A DNA stretch of 5,544 bases, from positions 1 to 5,544 of the forward strand of contig QLUS01000101.1 in NCBI GenBank assembly GCA_018725535.1, in the 5' to 3' direction. Below, piece after piece: positions 4,668-5,544 of the stretch. Each line of letters begins with the position of its first letter. The stretch's first letter is position 1. The stretch is from Bacillota bacterium. GTDB taxonomy: Bacteria; Bacillota; UBA994. The notes under the pieces are model-generated. The model was given only the letters and a program-made list of their open reading frames with translations, was not told where the DNA came from and did no database searches. Made by a program: the position numbers and the translations under genes.

Positions 4668-5544
4668 AAATTTCTACGGCTATGCGTGCTCCGGCGTTTA
4701 GACCTTCGCATTCCTCCGGCAGGGTAAGCAGTCCTTGCGCGAGCGAGAGCACTTGTATGGCTGCCGATTTCGAGAGTAACGGCGTGGCAACCCCATACGC
4801 TAAACTTACCGGTATAAAATCCCTCCGGCCGGGGACGCTCGACACCGCCCGGCTGAGCAAGGCTATGCTCTCCCACTCTGCAGGGAGTACAAACCCGGCT
4901 GCTTGGCAGAGAAGAGGCCAAGCTACTTTGTGAGCAATGACAGCGCAGGAGAGGGGGTGCCCCGGAAGACCTACGACTAACTTGCCGGAGGCAGTTGCCA
5001 ACACGGTTGGCTTTCCTGGCTTCACCGCTAACCCATGCACTAAGACTTCTGCCGACGGTAACCGCAGTATAGCCTTAGTGGTGAAGTCTAAAGCTCCGGC
5101 TGAGCTCCCGCCCGACAGCACCAGAGCATCACACTCGGCGAGACCGCGAGCTAAGGCCTCTGCAAGCCACGCTTCGTCGTCGCGGATGATACCTAGATAA
5201 ACGGGCGTAAGACCGCGACTCGCAAAAAGAGAAGTGAGATATGGAGAATTACAGTCCCTAATTTGCCCCGCCTGCGGCATCCGCTCGATGGGAACCACTT
5301 CATCCCCGGTCGCTATAATGCCAACCTTAAACGACTTTACTTGGACGCTAGTGACCCCCTGTGTAGCCAACACCGCAACGCTGGAGGGAGACAGGCATTC
5401 GCCTGCGGCAACTAGCGTCGTCCCTTCTTCTACGTCTTCTCCCACATCCATAACGTTTTCGCCGGGAGCAACCGGGCGCGTTACCATAACGGTGTCGGAG
5501 TGTACCTGTTCGGCATACTCCTGCATAACGACAGCATCATAGGG
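4660..5544 (-). CDS. moeA: MoeA molybdopterin molybdotransferase, N-terminus beyond the right edge
   Basis: The frame is open to the right edge and gives 294 residues ending in a TGA. It begins within the conserved DAVVMQE block, so the internal Met a few codons in is not the start; with family length near 400, roughly 110 N-terminal residues are missing. Numbering from the edge, hallmarks are GED (35–37), ATGDEVVP (78–85) opening the MoCF-binding domain, GGSSAG (145–150) with Asp153 in DFT, VKPGKPT (174–180) and GLPGHPLS (192–199). A C-terminal domain IV of about 70 residues follows, ending in VEIWR. There is no PBP-like extension, unlike the moeA next to it, so the two are paralogues and not a split gene. 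As a MoeA it would insert molybdate or tungstate into the pterin dithiolene. It is the most promoter-proximal gene seen; the operon promoter must lie outside the window. Four bases separate it from the next gene. Confidence 0.95.
   Translation of the reverse strand, partial: PYDAVVMQEYAEQVHSDTVMVTRPVAPGENVMDVGEDVEEGTTLVAAGECLSPSSVAVLATQGVTSVQVKSFKVGIIATGDEVVPIERMPQAGQIRDCNSPYLTSLFASRGLTPVYLGIIRDDEAWLAEALARGLAECDALVLSGGSSAGALDFTTKAILRLPSAEVLVHGLAVKPGKPTVLATASGKLVVGLPGHPLSCAVIAHKVAWPLLCQAAGFVLPAEWESIALLSRAVSSVPGRRDFIPVSLAYGVATPLLSKSAAIQVLSLAQGLLTLPEECEGLNAGARIAVEIWR

Noticed and set aside
600..5420. Many CTAG tetranucleotides across the operon
   Set aside because: Roughly the number expected by chance for the base composition; it shows only that CTAG is not avoided, as it often is in proteobacteria.
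5518..5526. ATG at 5526 as the true start of the right-edge moeA
   Set aside because: The frame stays open to the edge with the family-typical DAVVMQE block across this Met, and the protein would lack the MoeA N-terminal region.
1..5544. CRISPR arrays, tRNA or rRNA genes, riboswitches such as the Moco RNA, defence or phage modules
   Set aside because: None seen. The operon's 5' end, where a Moco riboswitch would be expected, lies outside the window, and the gene content is a standard cofactor pathway.

Overview
The window is most likely a chromosomal segment of a Gram-positive, Bacillota/Clostridia-type bacterium. The evidence is strong purine-rich Shine-Dalgarno sequences, GTG and TTG starts beside ATG, moderately high GC in the genes, a MoeA fused to a periplasmic-binding-protein-like domain, and a MOSC–MogA fusion; both fusion layouts are familiar from anaerobic clostridia. 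The genus cannot be named from the sequence alone.

Nearly all of the window (418–5544) is one compact operon on the minus strand for molybdenum (or tungsten) cofactor biosynthesis. In transcription order, right to left, it holds: a 5'-truncated moeA running off the right edge (4660–5544); a second, long MoeA fused to a C-terminal PBP-like ligand-binding domain (2745–4655); moaA (1814–2752); moaC (1325–1810); and a MOSC–MogA fusion (418–1335). Junctions are a 4-nt gap, an 8-nt overlap, a 3-nt gap and an 11-nt overlap, so the genes are almost certainly co-transcribed and largely translationally coupled. At three of the four junctions the ribosome-binding site lies inside the last codons of the upstream gene.

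Together MoaA and MoaC convert GTP to cyclic pyranopterin monophosphate. The MogA domain adenylylates molybdopterin and the MoeA proteins insert the metal. The MOSC domain and the PBP-like domain probably handle sulfur and metal oxyanion or a related ligand, respectively. The molybdopterin synthase genes (moaD, moaE), the MoaD-activating enzyme and any nucleotide-attachment enzyme (mobA/mocA) are not in the window.

The left 417 bases hold no intact gene. They contain a decayed, internally deleted IS256-family (Mutator-type) transposase fragment on the minus strand (about 174–383), a hairpin at 381–403, a possible C-terminal end of a plus-strand gene at the left edge (3–68), and an orphan Shine-Dalgarno/ATG with 13 codons (89–143). 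This looks like a scarred boundary downstream of the operon. I see no previously undescribed system here. The most unusual points are the moaA–moaC junction, where the twin-glycine codons of MoaA double as the moaC ribosome-binding site, and the deleted transposase with a 6-bp tandem repeat at its apparent junction.
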